The notes below the pieces were generated by a model. It searched no databases and had not been told where the DNA came from. It worked only from the letters and a program-made list of their open reading frames with translations. A DNA stretch of 64,000 nucleotides. It comes from Dugong dugon (Eukaryota > Chordata > Mammalia > Sirenia > Dugongidae). A program made the translations under genes and the position numbers. Where the stretch lies: contig CM057474.1 in NCBI GenBank assembly GCA_030035585.1, positions 6,494,001-6,558,000 of the forward strand. The letters run 5' to 3'. The first letter of the stretch is position 1. The number at the start of each line of letters is the position of its first letter. Below are positions 46,277 through 57,677 of the stretch, in pieces.

Positions 46277-47954
46277 ATGTACAACACAAAAAGTGAACTC
46301 TTATGTAAACTATGAACTTTAGTTAAAAATGATGTATCAATATTAATCAGTTGTATAAAGTGTACCACAGTATCGCAAGAGGTTAATGAGGGAAACTGAG
46401 GGGCAGGGGATGGTATATGGGAATTCTCTGTACTTTTTGCTCAATTTTCTATAAACTTAAAGCTACTCTAAAAAAAAATAAATTAAATAAAAAAGGGTAG
46501 GGGGGTTGAACCTCTTTCTAGAAAGGAAAAGGAACATAATAGTTCTGCCAAAGGGGTAATACAGGAAACTAAGTGAGACTTCAGCTTTATGATCTAAATA
46601 AAATGTAAGAAAACTTGGTAGCTATGAAAGAAGGGATATAAAATCAGATTAAAACAATATACAGATTAAACAAACATATTTGAAGAGGAAAAGTTAGAAA
46701 ACCAACAAGATCATCAAAAAGAAATGTTTCTGGATAAAGTGGAATTGCCACTGTAGAATTTTTCGTTTATTTTCAAACCAAATTTATTTTCAGAGAAATC
46801 TGCCACTATATTACTTTATTGTGTCCATTAGATTTTAAAAAATATTTTATTTAGATATAATTGATGCTGCATAAATTCATCCTTTTTGAAGTAAGTGTAA
46901 AATTCAGTTGTTTTTCAGCATATTTACAAGTCTGTGTAATCATCACCATTACACAATTCCAGAATATTTTTGTCACCCCAAAAAGATACCCCATAACCCT
47001 AAGCAATCATGCTCCGATAGCCCCTCCCCCCAACCCTTGGAAATCACTAATGCACTTTCTATGAATTTTCCTATTCTGGATATTTCACATAAATGTAATC
47101 ATATACTATGTGGTCTTTTGTGTCTGGCTTCTTTTACTTGACGTGTTTTCAAGATTCATCCAAGTTGTAGCATGTATTGTTACTTCATTTTTATGACTGA
47201 ATAATATTTCTTTGTATAAATACGCCACATTTATTTATCCGTTCATCAGTTGATGGGCGTTTGAATTGCTTCTACCTTTTGTCTATTATGAATAACGATG
47301 CCATGACCGTTCCTGTACAAATTTTGGTGAGAACATAGGTTTTAATTTCTCTTGTGTATGTGATTAAGAGTGGAATTTCTGGGTCATATGGTAACTCTAT
47401 GTTTAATTTTTTGAGGTACTGACCAACTGTTTTCCAAAGTGGCTGTGACATTGTAAATTCCTACCAGCAAAGCAGGAGGGTTCCAACTTCTCCGCATCCT
47501 CTCCAACTCTTGTTGTCTGTCTTTTTTTAATAATTTAAGTGAGAACGAAATATCACCTTATTGGGGTTTTGATTTCCATTTTCCTAATGACTAATCATGT
47601 TGAACGTCTTTTCATATGCTTATAGGCCACTTGTATACCTTCTTAAAGAAATGTTTGCTTAAATCCTTGACCAACTTTCTAGTGGGTTATTTATCTTTTT
47701 TTATTGAATTGCAAGTGTTCTTTATACATTCTGGATACTAGACCTTTTTGGATATATAATTTGCAAATATCATCTCCTATTCTGAGGATTATCTTTTTAT
47801 TTTCTTGATATTGTTCTTTGAAGCAAAAAAAGGTTTTTAATAAGGTCCAATCATCTTTTTGTAAATTTTTCATTGGTTGCTTGTGCTTTGTGTGTCATAT
47901 CTAAGAAACACTACCCAAGTTCATGATGATTTACACCTACTTTTTCTTTTGAGG

Positions 47955-48158
47955 GAGTCCCTGAGGGATGCAAATGGTTAACCCACCCAACTGCTAACTG
48001 ATAGGGTGGAAGTTCCAGTCTACCCAGAGGTGCTTCAGAAGAAAGGCCTGACAATCTATTTCTGAAAAATCAGTCACTGAAAACCCTGGGAAGCACAGTT
48101 CCACTCTGACATGCATGGTGTTGCCACAAGTCAGAGTCTACTCGACAGTAACTGACTT
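47955..48158 (+). mobile_element. AfroSINE in old L1
   Basis: Head 'gagtccctgagggatgcaaa', body 'acccagaggtgcttcagaag', then 'aaaatcagtcactgaaaacc' and tail 'gtcagagtctactcgacagt'. Confidence 0.88.
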
Positions 48159-48239
48159 TCTTCTAAGAGTTTTACACTTTTAGTGCTTAAGTTTTGGTCT
48201 TTAATCCATTTAGGTTAATTTTTGTATATGTTGTGATGT

Positions 48240-48385
48240 AGGAGCCCTGGTGGCATAGTGGTTGAACAGAAAGATTGGTAGTTCAAATCCACCAGCCACT
48301 CCTTAGAAATCCTATGGGATAGTTCTACTCTGTCCTATAGGTTTGCTATGAGAGTTGGAACTGACTCCACGGCACCGGGTTGTCA
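48240..48385 (+). mobile_element. AfroSINE, short type, in old L1
   Basis: Head 'aggagccctggtggcatagt', B-box-like 'ggtagttcaaatccaccagc', and tail 'ttggaactgactccacggca'. The head lacks part of the tRNA-like loop. Confidence 0.9.
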
Positions 48386-49088
48386 TGTAAAGAACCAGCT
48401 TTATTCATTTGCATGTAAATCCATCTGATTGTTTCAGCAACACGTTTTTCCCCAATTAATTGTTTTATCACCCTTGCAGAAGATGAATTGGCCTTAGCTG
48501 TATGGATTTATTTCTGGACCCTCATTTCTATTCCACTGATTTATTTGTCTATCCTCAGGCCAGTACCTCACAGTTTTGATCACTGTAGCTTTGGTAAGAA
48601 GTTTTAAAAGCAAGTAGTGTGAGTCCTTTAACTTTATTATTATTATTATTTTGTAAGATTGTGTTGGTTATTCTGGGTCCCTTGAAAATTCCATGTGAAT
48701 TTTAGAATTAGTTTGTCATTTCTGAAAAAGAAAAAAAGCAGTGAGATTTTGATAGGGATTGCATTGACTCTGCAGATAGCTTTGGAGAGTATTGCCGTGT
48801 TAATACTATGAAGTCTTCCAATTCATGAACTTGGAAAGTCTTTCCATTTATTTAGATCTTCACTAGTTGACTTAAATGATGTTTTTTAGTTTTCAGCGTG
48901 CAGGCCTACGCTTCTTTTCTTAAGTTCATTCACGAGACTTCTATTCTTTGTGATGTTATTATAAATGGAATTGTTTTTTAATTTTATTTTTGGATTATTC
49001 ATTGCAAACATATAGAAATACAACTCATTCATGTTTATTGACCTTGAATGCTTCAACCTTGATGGACTCATTTATTAGCACTAATAGT

Positions 49089-49112
49089 TGTGTGTGTGTG
49101 TGTGTGTGTGTG
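49089..49112. repeat. (TG)n microsatellite
   Basis: About twelve uninterrupted TG units within the old L1. Confidence 0.95.
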
Positions 49113-50020
49113 ATTTTCTATAGTCAAGATCATGTCATCTACAAATAGAAATAATTTTATTTCTAATCGTCCTGTCCAGAACCCTCAGTGTAAATACTGA
49201 ATAGAAGTAGTAAGAACGGACATCCTCACCTTGTTTCCGATCTTAGGAAAAAAGTATCCAGACCAGTAAGTATGATGTGAGGTCTGACTTTTTTTATAGA
49301 CACTCTTTATATTCCTGGTATGTTGAATATTTTTATCACAAAAAGGTATTGGATTTTGTCAAATGTTTTTTTCTGCTTCATATAATTTTTGTCCTTTAGT
49401 CTGTTAACATAGTATATGGCTTAGTTTCCTTATGTTCAACCGACCTTAAGTTCCTAGGATAAATTCCACTCTGTTATGACATAGAATCCTTTTCACACGT
49501 GCTGAATTCGATTTGCTAGTATTTCATTGATGATTTTTGCATCTATGTTTATAAGGGATATTGGCCTGAAGTTTTATCTTTTTATGATACCTTTTTCTGG
49601 TTTGGATATAAGGGTAATACTGGCTTCATAGAATTAGAGCTGTTTTCTGCTGGTCTTATTTTTTGGAAGAATTTGTGAAGTATAAGTGTTACTTCTTTAA
49701 GCGTTCAATAGAAATCACTAGTAAAGCTGTCTGATCCCAGGCTTTTCTCCTAGGAAGGTTTTTCTTTTCTTTTTTCTTTTTTTGGATGACTCATTCAACT
49801 CCTTTACCTGTTTGTTATAGGTTTGTTCAGATTTTCTGTTTCTTCTTGAGCGGGTTTTGGCAGTGTTTTCCTAGGGATTTGTCATCTCATCTAGATTACC
49901 TAGTGTGCTGGCATATAATTGTTCGTGATATTTCCTTATAATCCTTTTTACTCAGGAAGGCCAGTATAATGTTCCTCTTTCATCCCTGATTTTACTAATT
50001 TGAGTCTTTTCTCTTTTGTC

Positions 50021-50214
50021 GGGTAGCCCTGGTGGCACAGTGGATAAAGCCCTTGGCTGCTAGCTGAAAGGTCGGCAGTTGGAAACCACCAGTGGCTCAG
50101 TGGGAGACAGATGTGGCAGTCTGCTTCTGTAAAGATTTACCACCTTGGAAACCCTATGGGGTATTTCTACTCCGTTCTATAAGGTTGCTGTGAGGCTACA
50201 GGTTTTTGGTGTGG
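50021..50214 (+). mobile_element. AfroSINE with perfect target duplication
   Basis: Head 'tagccctggtggcacagtgg', body 'gagacagatgtggcagtctg', then 'aaaccctatggggtatttct' and tail remnant. The flanking 'tttctcttttgtc' at 50008-50020 and 50215-50227 is a perfect 13-base duplication. Confidence 0.94.
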
Positions 50215-50321
50215 TTTCTCTTTTGTCTGGAGCAGTCTTATCAGAGTCACCTAGAAATTTGAAAGACTTAAAGTGACTCCCTGTACCAGGCAGAAATCAA
50301 TGAAAAGAAACCTCCAAATAT

Positions 50322-50515
50322 ATCAATAAATATTTATGATATTTCTACTATGTACCAAGAATTATGTCGAGTAAATCCAACTACGTCGCACTTAAACACG
50401 AGAACCCTATGAAGCAGGAGTTGTTTTCACCCCCATTTGACCGATGAGAAAATAGAGAGTGCAGAGAGCTAAAGCACTCTTGTCAAAGTCAGAAAGCTGG
50501 TGTGAAGCAGCACCA
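50322..50515 (+). mobile_element. MIR SINE, plus strand
   Basis: 'aataaatatttatgatattt', 'ctactatgtaccaagaatta', 'ccctatgaagcaggagttgt', 'cccccatttgaccgatgaga' and 'tcaaagtcagaaagctggtg' follow the MIR core order closely. Confidence 0.85.
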
Positions 50516-50639
50516 GTGGGTTAACTTCATGGGTGCTTTTTCTATTGTTCTTGTTTTACCCAGTAGCGCATTCCATTTGCGATTCGCACTTTCGGTTGTG
50601 AAGTTTTCGTATGTACAACACTTTATTCATTCTGTTAAT

Positions 50640-50935
50640 GACAAAAGGTAAGATGAAGACACCGCTTGGAGGACACAAGCATCCTGACCCAAGCCAAGGT
50701 GTTCTCAGTAGTCTCATGTGCATGCGAAAGCTGGACCACGAAAAAAGAAGACAGAAAAATTGACAAATCTGAATTGTGGTGTTGGGGGAAAATATTAAGT
50801 ATATCATGGACTTCCAGAAGAAGAAGCAAATCAACCTTAGAAGAAATAAAACCAGAATGCTCCTTTGAAGGGAGGAGGTGACACTTTGTCTTGCTTACTT
50901 TAAACACGTCGTCAGGAAAGTCCCTAGGAAAGAAG
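50640..50935 (+). mobile_element. RTE-clade LINE fragment
   Basis: 'gcatgcgaaagctggaccac', 'ctgaattgtggtgttggggg' and 'ccagaatgctcctttgaagg' match the RTE C-terminal coding region at 23310-23520. The 3' tail is missing. Confidence 0.87.
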
Positions 50936-51057
50936 TAACACCTATACTTCACAAATTCTTCCAAAAAATAAGAAGAGCAGAAGACAGCGCTAATTCTATG
51001 AAGCCAGTATTACCCTTATATTCAACCCAGAAAAAGGTATCATAAAAAGATAAAGAT

Positions 51058-51202
51058 AGAACTGTACTTCCATAGGCTTTTCAAGGCTGTGACCTTTTGA
51101 AGGCAGATAGCCAGGTCTGTCTCCAAGGCGCCTCTGGGTGGGTTCAAGCAGCCAACTTTGAGGCTAGTCTTCAATCACTTAGTTGTTTGCACCACCCAGG
51201 GA
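51058..51202 (-). mobile_element. AfroSINE fragment, minus strand
   Basis: 'agaactgtacttccataggc', 'caaggcgcctctgggtgggt' and head end 'tgtttgcaccacccagggaa'. The 3' tail half is missing. Confidence 0.8.
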
Positions 51203-51296
51203 ACATAGACTATGACAGAAGCATTTTTACTTTTCCCATTTATCTAGAATTACAAACTTGTGTCTGAGCTGAATGCTGGCAAAGACATTAATAGGA

Positions 51297-51422
51297 AACA
51301 GAAAAGAAAGAAAGAAAAGAGGGAGGGAGAAAGAGAGGGAGGGAGGGAGACAGAGGAACAGAGAGAGAGAGAGGGAGGAAGGAAGGAGGGAGGGAGGGAG
51401 GGAGGAAGGAAAGGAGAGAAAA
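51297..51422. repeat. Purine-strand low-complexity tract, (GGGA)n/(GA)n/(GGAA)n
   Basis: About 125 bases almost purely A and G on the plus strand, with runs of 'gggagggaggga' and 'gagagagaga'. Frames read through it on both strands and are artefacts. Confidence 0.97.
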
Positions 51423-54400
51423 CATTGGTGGAAATAGAAAATTTCTTGAAATAAAATTAAAACATTTGGAGAGTAGGGATGCTCCTTCACTTTCGAACTC
51501 AGTAGGGATGGCATTCGCTTAACCAGGATGAAATGACTAAGGCTGGGAGGATCAGAGAGGTGAAATGTTGACTGTGCTTCTATGGCCCTTGTGAGGCAAA
51601 GGTTATGCTCTCTTCCTTTGACATATTCCCTAACCGTTTTTCTCCTGATATATGAGCCGTTTTGTTCAAGATACTTTCCGGAAGGCGCTCTCTAAAAAGA
51701 TTCCAAGTGACCTCCACTGGTTTGCTCTTTCTTCCCTGTTTCCTCATGATGAGACCCCTCTTGAAATCCTGATGGTGCAGGCTGGGGTGCACACCGCCAA
51801 CTGTGATGACTGCTAGGTCATCCTCAAGTCGAGAAGCTGGATTAATCCTGTCAGTTCTTGTAAGGACTACCTGTTACAATGCTCCTAATTAGCTTACCGA
51901 CTATTTAGAGAAGGCTCTACTGATTTCTCGGTCGTTCTGCCATTATTGAGTGAGCTACTGCTGAACCAAATTTATTCTTTTTAATGACGAGGTCATTATC
52001 ACACTTATTAGTCCTTAAAGCCAGCTGCTTCTTATAGAACAAAGTTGAACTTGAGAGAGAGGAGTGATGATTAATAGAGAGGGAAAGAAAAGAAGCTTTT
52101 GTGTGTCTGTACCCAAGTATTTTATTAAAAGTTTTAGCGGCTGTTCCAAGAGCAAGGTGTCTATGCCTTTAATCATTTTCATTTTAAAAACAGAACCTTA
52201 TATTTCCACATTTTCAGCCATCCCAGAGGGCAGCTAGGCCAACTTTAACAACATTAATTTCTCTTTATGACAGGTCTCGTGCACCCCCAGGTCTTCAGAA
52301 CTGCCTAAAATGTCTGGAAAAGTAGATAATGAAGAGGAGATTAGAATTGTAAACAAGAACCATTTTGTAATAAAAACCGTATATTTTCTCTGTTGGATTT
52401 TAGGCTGACTACTGCGGCAGGAAAAGTGTCACAAGTCATAATTGGTTGATGGCGACTGAGCATCGGTTACAGTCAGAGAGCACGCAAAGGCCAAGTCCCC
52501 CTGGCAGCCTATTAAAGAAGATCTCGAACGCGTCATTGTAATTTAGTTGTTCTAAAGTGTCTCTTTCATTTGATGTTTCATTGAACCGCCTGATGAAAAT
52601 AGCTTGCGTATTACAACTTCCCAGGCCGGTCCCCGACTGTCTTATGCAGAGGTATTTTGCACAAGTTTAAAGGATTCCTTACTAGTGAACATGAAGGAAC
52701 GCCCCTGCTAACAGTCAAAGGAGACCCATGCCCAATCCTGGACGACCTTCATGAGGTTGAGGAAGAATCTAGACGGGCGAATTGAACAAAGGCAGCTCCT
52801 TCCTCACGGCTTTGTGCTTCTCCAGCGGCACCTCCCTGCTGCTATCTAATCTATTCATCCTTCTTGCTGACAGGGTTTATGAGTCTGATACAATGAACTG
52901 AGAAACGGTAGATTTTCCCCAAGAAACAAAGAGTTCTTCTTTGTTTGTCTGCAGGGAATGGGGGAGCCATGTGTAAAATGTAAACGTTATAGGCTGTTAA
53001 AGTCATAAAGAGGACCATCTTGTTGCCTCCAAGTACACTTCGGCTGAGAAAGTTCATACCGTACTTAACCTTTTGTTTTTCCCTCATCCTCTGTCCTACT
53101 GCCGCACGCAGAGGAAATCTGAGCACGTAATCCTCAAAACATAGCAACTTTCAATACTATTATTTTTTGTTTGCATCTCATAACTGACTTTATTATACTC
53201 AGTGTCCCATGATCCATAATCTATTCACTGAATTGAGTTTTGCAAGAGGAAGAATGAAGCACAAAGGCTCTCAATTCCTTTGCATTCTTCCCCATTGAAG
53301 GTAATAATGATGATATTTATGTTTTCAATTAGCTGGAACTTACTCCATATTTGTATGATTTTCTTTTCAGAATTGGCTATCGTGTAATAGCCTATGTTTC
53401 AAAAAGACAGTAGATCGCTATTTCAAAGAAGGCTAGAGTAAGATCCCAGATACCTTCATTTTGAAGAGAAGAGAGAGAGCACATCATGTTTTATAAACTA
53501 CTCTTTTAAGATTACGGTGTTTAAAATAAGGGTAGAAACCTTTTATTTACATCTATTAGCATCTGATTCTCTTCTCTGAAGCCAGGATAGAAAGGTTATC
53601 AGCTTCCTGGGTCTAGGCATTGCTTCATCACCATAGTGGGATCAGAGTTAGATGCGAGTATTTCAGATGGGCTGGAGTCGCAGGACCAGTTCTGAGACAG
53701 GGCTCACTCGGGCTTGATACAAACTGAAAGACAAAAAAATGAGCACTCGTCTATTATTTAGGCACCTGTCCAGAGGTTAGGGGAGAAAAAACATCTCCTT
53801 GTGTCGATTTAGCCTAAGAAAGCAGAGATAACCACCTTGCCTTCTGGGTCTAATAAGATGTGAAAGGGGGCAGAAATAATGAGTATTACACTGTATTTTT
53901 CATGTAAAAGGCTGAGAAACAAAACGTCCTGCACACTGGCAGTGATTCTAGTCATTTTCAAATGAAAGGGGCTATTTGTTTCCAAATTACAGCAGCCACT
54001 GGAATGCATACGTTTATGGCTCAGAAATCCTCATTTTGTGAAGTAAAATTACCTTTCAGTAATTTAGTCACTGCAGGCTTTCTCCTGCTGACCGGTCAGA
54101 AGCTATCAGATAGCTTGCAGCTGCCAGCTGAAGCTCGACCTTTTTTTTTTTTTTTTCCCTAGGACAGGCAGTTAGTAGGGCCATCATTGTGGCATCTGTC
54201 ATCCTGCCAGGCCCAAATTGTTTTCTATGATGGATGTCACAGTCTGTATGATCAAAATAGAAGCCCTGCTGCTTTTAATTGCAAAATCGGAGTACTTGCA
54301 CATTTGTTATTATGTGGAGGTTATTACCTCACACAAAATGAATTAACAGGTGAAAATAATTGATGAGCAGCATCTAGGGATTTTTAGCCTCTTCAAAGAG

Positions 54401-57400
54401 ACTTTGTCATTATGGCATAATGAATGTTCTGAGCCATATCTGCGGGGGGCGGCATGAGACCACCGAAGATCTGTTCAGATAGCTGATAAAGTCTACTGAG
54501 TTCTGCTGTAATGCTGCCTACATTTACTCAGCAATTAGCTTAATAGGCCTCCATGATTCATGAGAACATACTGAGAATTTTTAAATAAGTTTGTCCCATC
54601 AATCTATAAATTAAGCTACTTACCTCAGCTTTCTTCCCGAGGTGATGGAAAACATTACGGAGTGAGACTTTCTGAAACAAAGATGACATAGGATAGGGAT
54701 TTGGGTTTCAGAAATAACTGCCTAAATACTGCTGGCCTCTCAAGTAACTCCTCTTCCTCTCTTCCAATAGCTCTTGGAAAGCACCTCACCGAAGTTTGTC
54801 CAAATATAGTTTTAAGAGTTTCCCAGCACCGGGAGACTCTGCATTTGTCCTGCGAAGTAAATCGTTTAAGCATTTTGCAAGCTGAAGTAATCGCTGTTGG
54901 CTTTCTGACCACTTTTCCGTTCAGATTTGGTCATTTTTCAAATTCATTCAGCCCCTAAGTGCATCCAGAGTGATGGAGTCCAGCCATCTCCCCCTTTCCT
55001 GGTGACATCCCGAAACTGCAGAAGGGTATCTCTGTCACCGCGAACTCTAGTCCAACATCACCTTAGCAGCACAGAGGCCACCTTCCCTGTACTATCCCAG
55101 TGTAGCCAACAAGCTGGAATATATTGCTTTCTGTGTGTACCTAACCAGGTTCAGTACAGTGGTTGTGAGATGATCAACGTAAATGTTGCAAGAGTGTCAA
55201 AATATCATCAAGGACTGTAGACGACCAGTTAAAGGAAGAAGAAGGAAAAAAGAAACAAAAACAACTATTGCTGAACAAATCATGATTATGGTTTTCCATA
55301 ATAGTATATTGTTCACAAACTATAGACCTCCAAATTTCAAGAAAAAAAAACTAAATTAATTGTGCATACTATTTTAAGGAATATATGTCAACTCTATCTT
55401 GAGACTAAGGTAATCTTTAGTAAAAAATAAATAAATAAGGAGAGAAAAAGGAAAGGGAAAGACAGTGGTACATTTTGAGAAATTAGAAGCTCAAAAACAA
55501 GAGTGGCATCTTTAAAAACCATCTATATTCATTTTTAAGTGACAAGGAGTTTTATCATAGAGTCAAACTAGAGTGATTAGTCCATATATCCAGGAAACAT
55601 GCATTATTTAACCATTGTTCTTGTTACTTTTGTGAGCCATACACACACACATACACACACAAATACAAGCACACACTCCTCCCCAAAAAGTCAGTAACAT
55701 CTTTGTAAAGTATCTTTTCTACCCTATCAAGTAGTATTTAAAGACTACGTGGTGCTACTCTTGTCCTAAGCTAAAATAAAATGCATATTTGGGGCTTGCA
55801 GTTGTTATTGAGATGACTCTTTTTACAGGGTGAATATATATTTACACGAAATATGTCATTCTTTTCAGATTTACTGTTGGCATTTTGGTATTTAAGGGTA
55901 TATAATATCAAAGGGTCTCAATAACGGGAAGAAAAATACATGGCAAGAAAATATAATGAATGCAAGGCAAGTAGTGGATTGCCCCACATGTGAAGCGGAC
56001 TGTGGTAACTCATAGCAGGCTGCATGTCACTTGCTGAGACATTTTTCATAAACCTTCACATGCCTGCATTTATCTTCAGTATAAACCCCAAGATGAATTC
56101 TCCAAAGACATCAACAATAGATAAATGCTTTTTAAACAAAATAGTCTATTTGAGAAATCTGTTACAAAGGTACAAGGCTGTTATACAATCGGACTTCAAT
56201 TGTGTGCGTAGAGCATGACACCATCCTGTGATATTACTTGATTGTTTGGTCTTAACCTTAATGTAGAGCAAAATGACCCCATATTTAGAGGTTAAGGTTG
56301 CACAATTTTGATAACTGTTTCATTTAGATCATATTGGCTTATTGTTATGAAATACTGTAAAAACACTCAAGGGATTCCAACTTGAACAACAACAACAAAA
56401 AGGCAGGTGAAAAATTGAATTTTTTTTAAAATCTCATGTTAATGAAGGTTGGATACAACTTTCGAAATTTTCTAATAAATACATCCCAAAATCATGTTCA
56501 GAACACAAATCAAAGAGCGATAGATTACACAATTTGATTTCTCAGAAAGCTTTACACAAACAAATAGATGCGCCTTATACAAAATGAAGAACACAGGGTT
56601 TGGGTGTGTTTTTTGATAGCTTTATGATAAATGACACAGGCCTAGAGTGCAGTGGAACTGGCTCTAAAGCAAATTCAGCTGCTTTTTTCTCGTCTGTTCT
56701 TTTTTTTTCTGTATCTAATATGTACAGAAGTACAAATGTTTTGACGGTGTCTAGTGACTACAAAGAGTATTCACAGCAGTATATATGTTTACCAAAGAAA
56801 TTGTGTTTCAGATGGGAAAATCTGATGTTCTTTTTTAACAACTACAGAATGTGAAGTAGTAAGAATAGGGAAAGGAAAAGGATATTTGTTCTATTCATGG
56901 GCCATTGCAAAATAATTCTCGTGTGTAGGGGTTGGTGAGCTCATGGAGTCTGAATCACTGACTTACCAGACAGATCTATTTCCAGGAAAGGAAAAGTTTT
57001 TTGTTGATAATTTAATGAGAATGCAAATAATTTCTCTTGATGATGCTAAAGTTTTGGTAGTATCCATCTGCAGCTAGCATGCTCTGAATTCTGTGTAATT
57101 AAATGGAATTGGATTTTGGACCTTGCTTTCTGTAGACGGCACTGGTCTCTGAGTGATATCCCATTCAAACACCTCAGTCTGATGTATTACGTTAATAGAT
57201 CATCAGAAGTAGTTGTCATTCCAATGATGTATTAGTGTAATACACCAGAATGAGATCACTGACGATGTATTTAGTACTCACAAGACGGCAGCGTCCAAAG
57301 AAGAAATGGGCCCAGTAAGGAAGCCATTGTAATTCCAGGAGGAAGTCCGTCAGCAGGCAGCACTGTGCAAGCTCCTTCGGGAGCCCAGATTGGTGAATTG

Positions 57401-57479
57401 ATACTGAAACTAGTTCTTGAACACTATTGCTGATACAAGGAGAGGAGAATGATTGTCCCAGTTCACAGTAACTTCCACA
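51423..57479. other. Long repeat-poor non-coding stretch, possible conserved elements
   Basis: About 6 kb with no clear interspersed repeat and no coding homology. Blocks near 51830-52060, 52440-52680 and 54160-54640 are unusually free of low complexity and contain many TAAT/ATTA motifs ('cagcaattagcttaatag', 'ctcctaattagcttaccg'), the type bound by homeodomain proteins. This texture suits conserved non-coding regulatory DNA, but that is inference without alignment. A poly(T) run is at 54141-54158 and a CA-rich run at 55640-55676. Confidence 0.4.
55640..55676. repeat. Imperfect (CA)n microsatellite
   Basis: 'acacacacacatacacacac' followed by interrupted CA units. Confidence 0.93.
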
Positions 57480-57677
57480 GGAGCCCTGCTGGTACAGTGG
57501 TTAAGTGCTTGGCTGCTAACTGAAAGGTTGGCAGTTCAAATCCACCAGCTGCTCAGTAGGAGAAAGATGTGGCGGTCTGCTTCTGTAAAGCTTACAGCCT
57601 TGGAAACCTTATGGGCAGTTCTACTCTGCCCTACGAGTCGCTATGAGTCAGAAGCGACTCGACGGCAAAGGGTTTTG
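57480..57677 (+). mobile_element. AfroSINE
   Basis: Head 'ggagccctgctggtacagtg', B-box-like 'ggcagttcaaatccaccagc', body 'gagaaagatgtggcggtctg', and tail 'cagaagcgactcgacggcaa'. It is one of the best preserved copies in the window. Confidence 0.95.

Larger units (their letters stand above)
44989..46480 (+). mobile_element. Old L1 3' end, plus strand, split by two AfroSINEs
   Basis: 'cccacagattgggagaaaat', 'atgcaaattaaaacaacaat', 'gagataccattacacagcta' and 'gtatattcagcaataaaaat'-like sequence mark the ORF2 end (frame 45585-45767 'YYSAIKINELSS'). The 3' UTR continues between the SINEs ('gtggttgccagggatgggat') and ends near 46480 in an A-rich run. Divergence is much higher than in the L1 at 7381-15036, so this is an older L1M-type copy. 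Confidence 0.85.
46850..50020 (-). mobile_element. Old L1 (L1M-type), minus strand, about 3.2 kb with insertions
   Basis: The left end carries the L1M 3' UTR pattern in reverse ('acacaattccagaatatttt', 'ttttcctattctggatattt'). ORF2 sense on the minus strand is degraded; the catalytic box region at about 49134-49145 reads Phe-Val-Asp-Asp. It carries AfroSINEs at 47955 and 48240 and a (TG)n run at 49089-49112. The 5' end is truncated near 50020. Confidence 0.85.

Noticed and set aside
51227-51514. Frames rich in Glu/Arg (plus) and Ser/Leu/Pro (minus)
   Set aside because: They translate a purine-only microsatellite and have no biological support.
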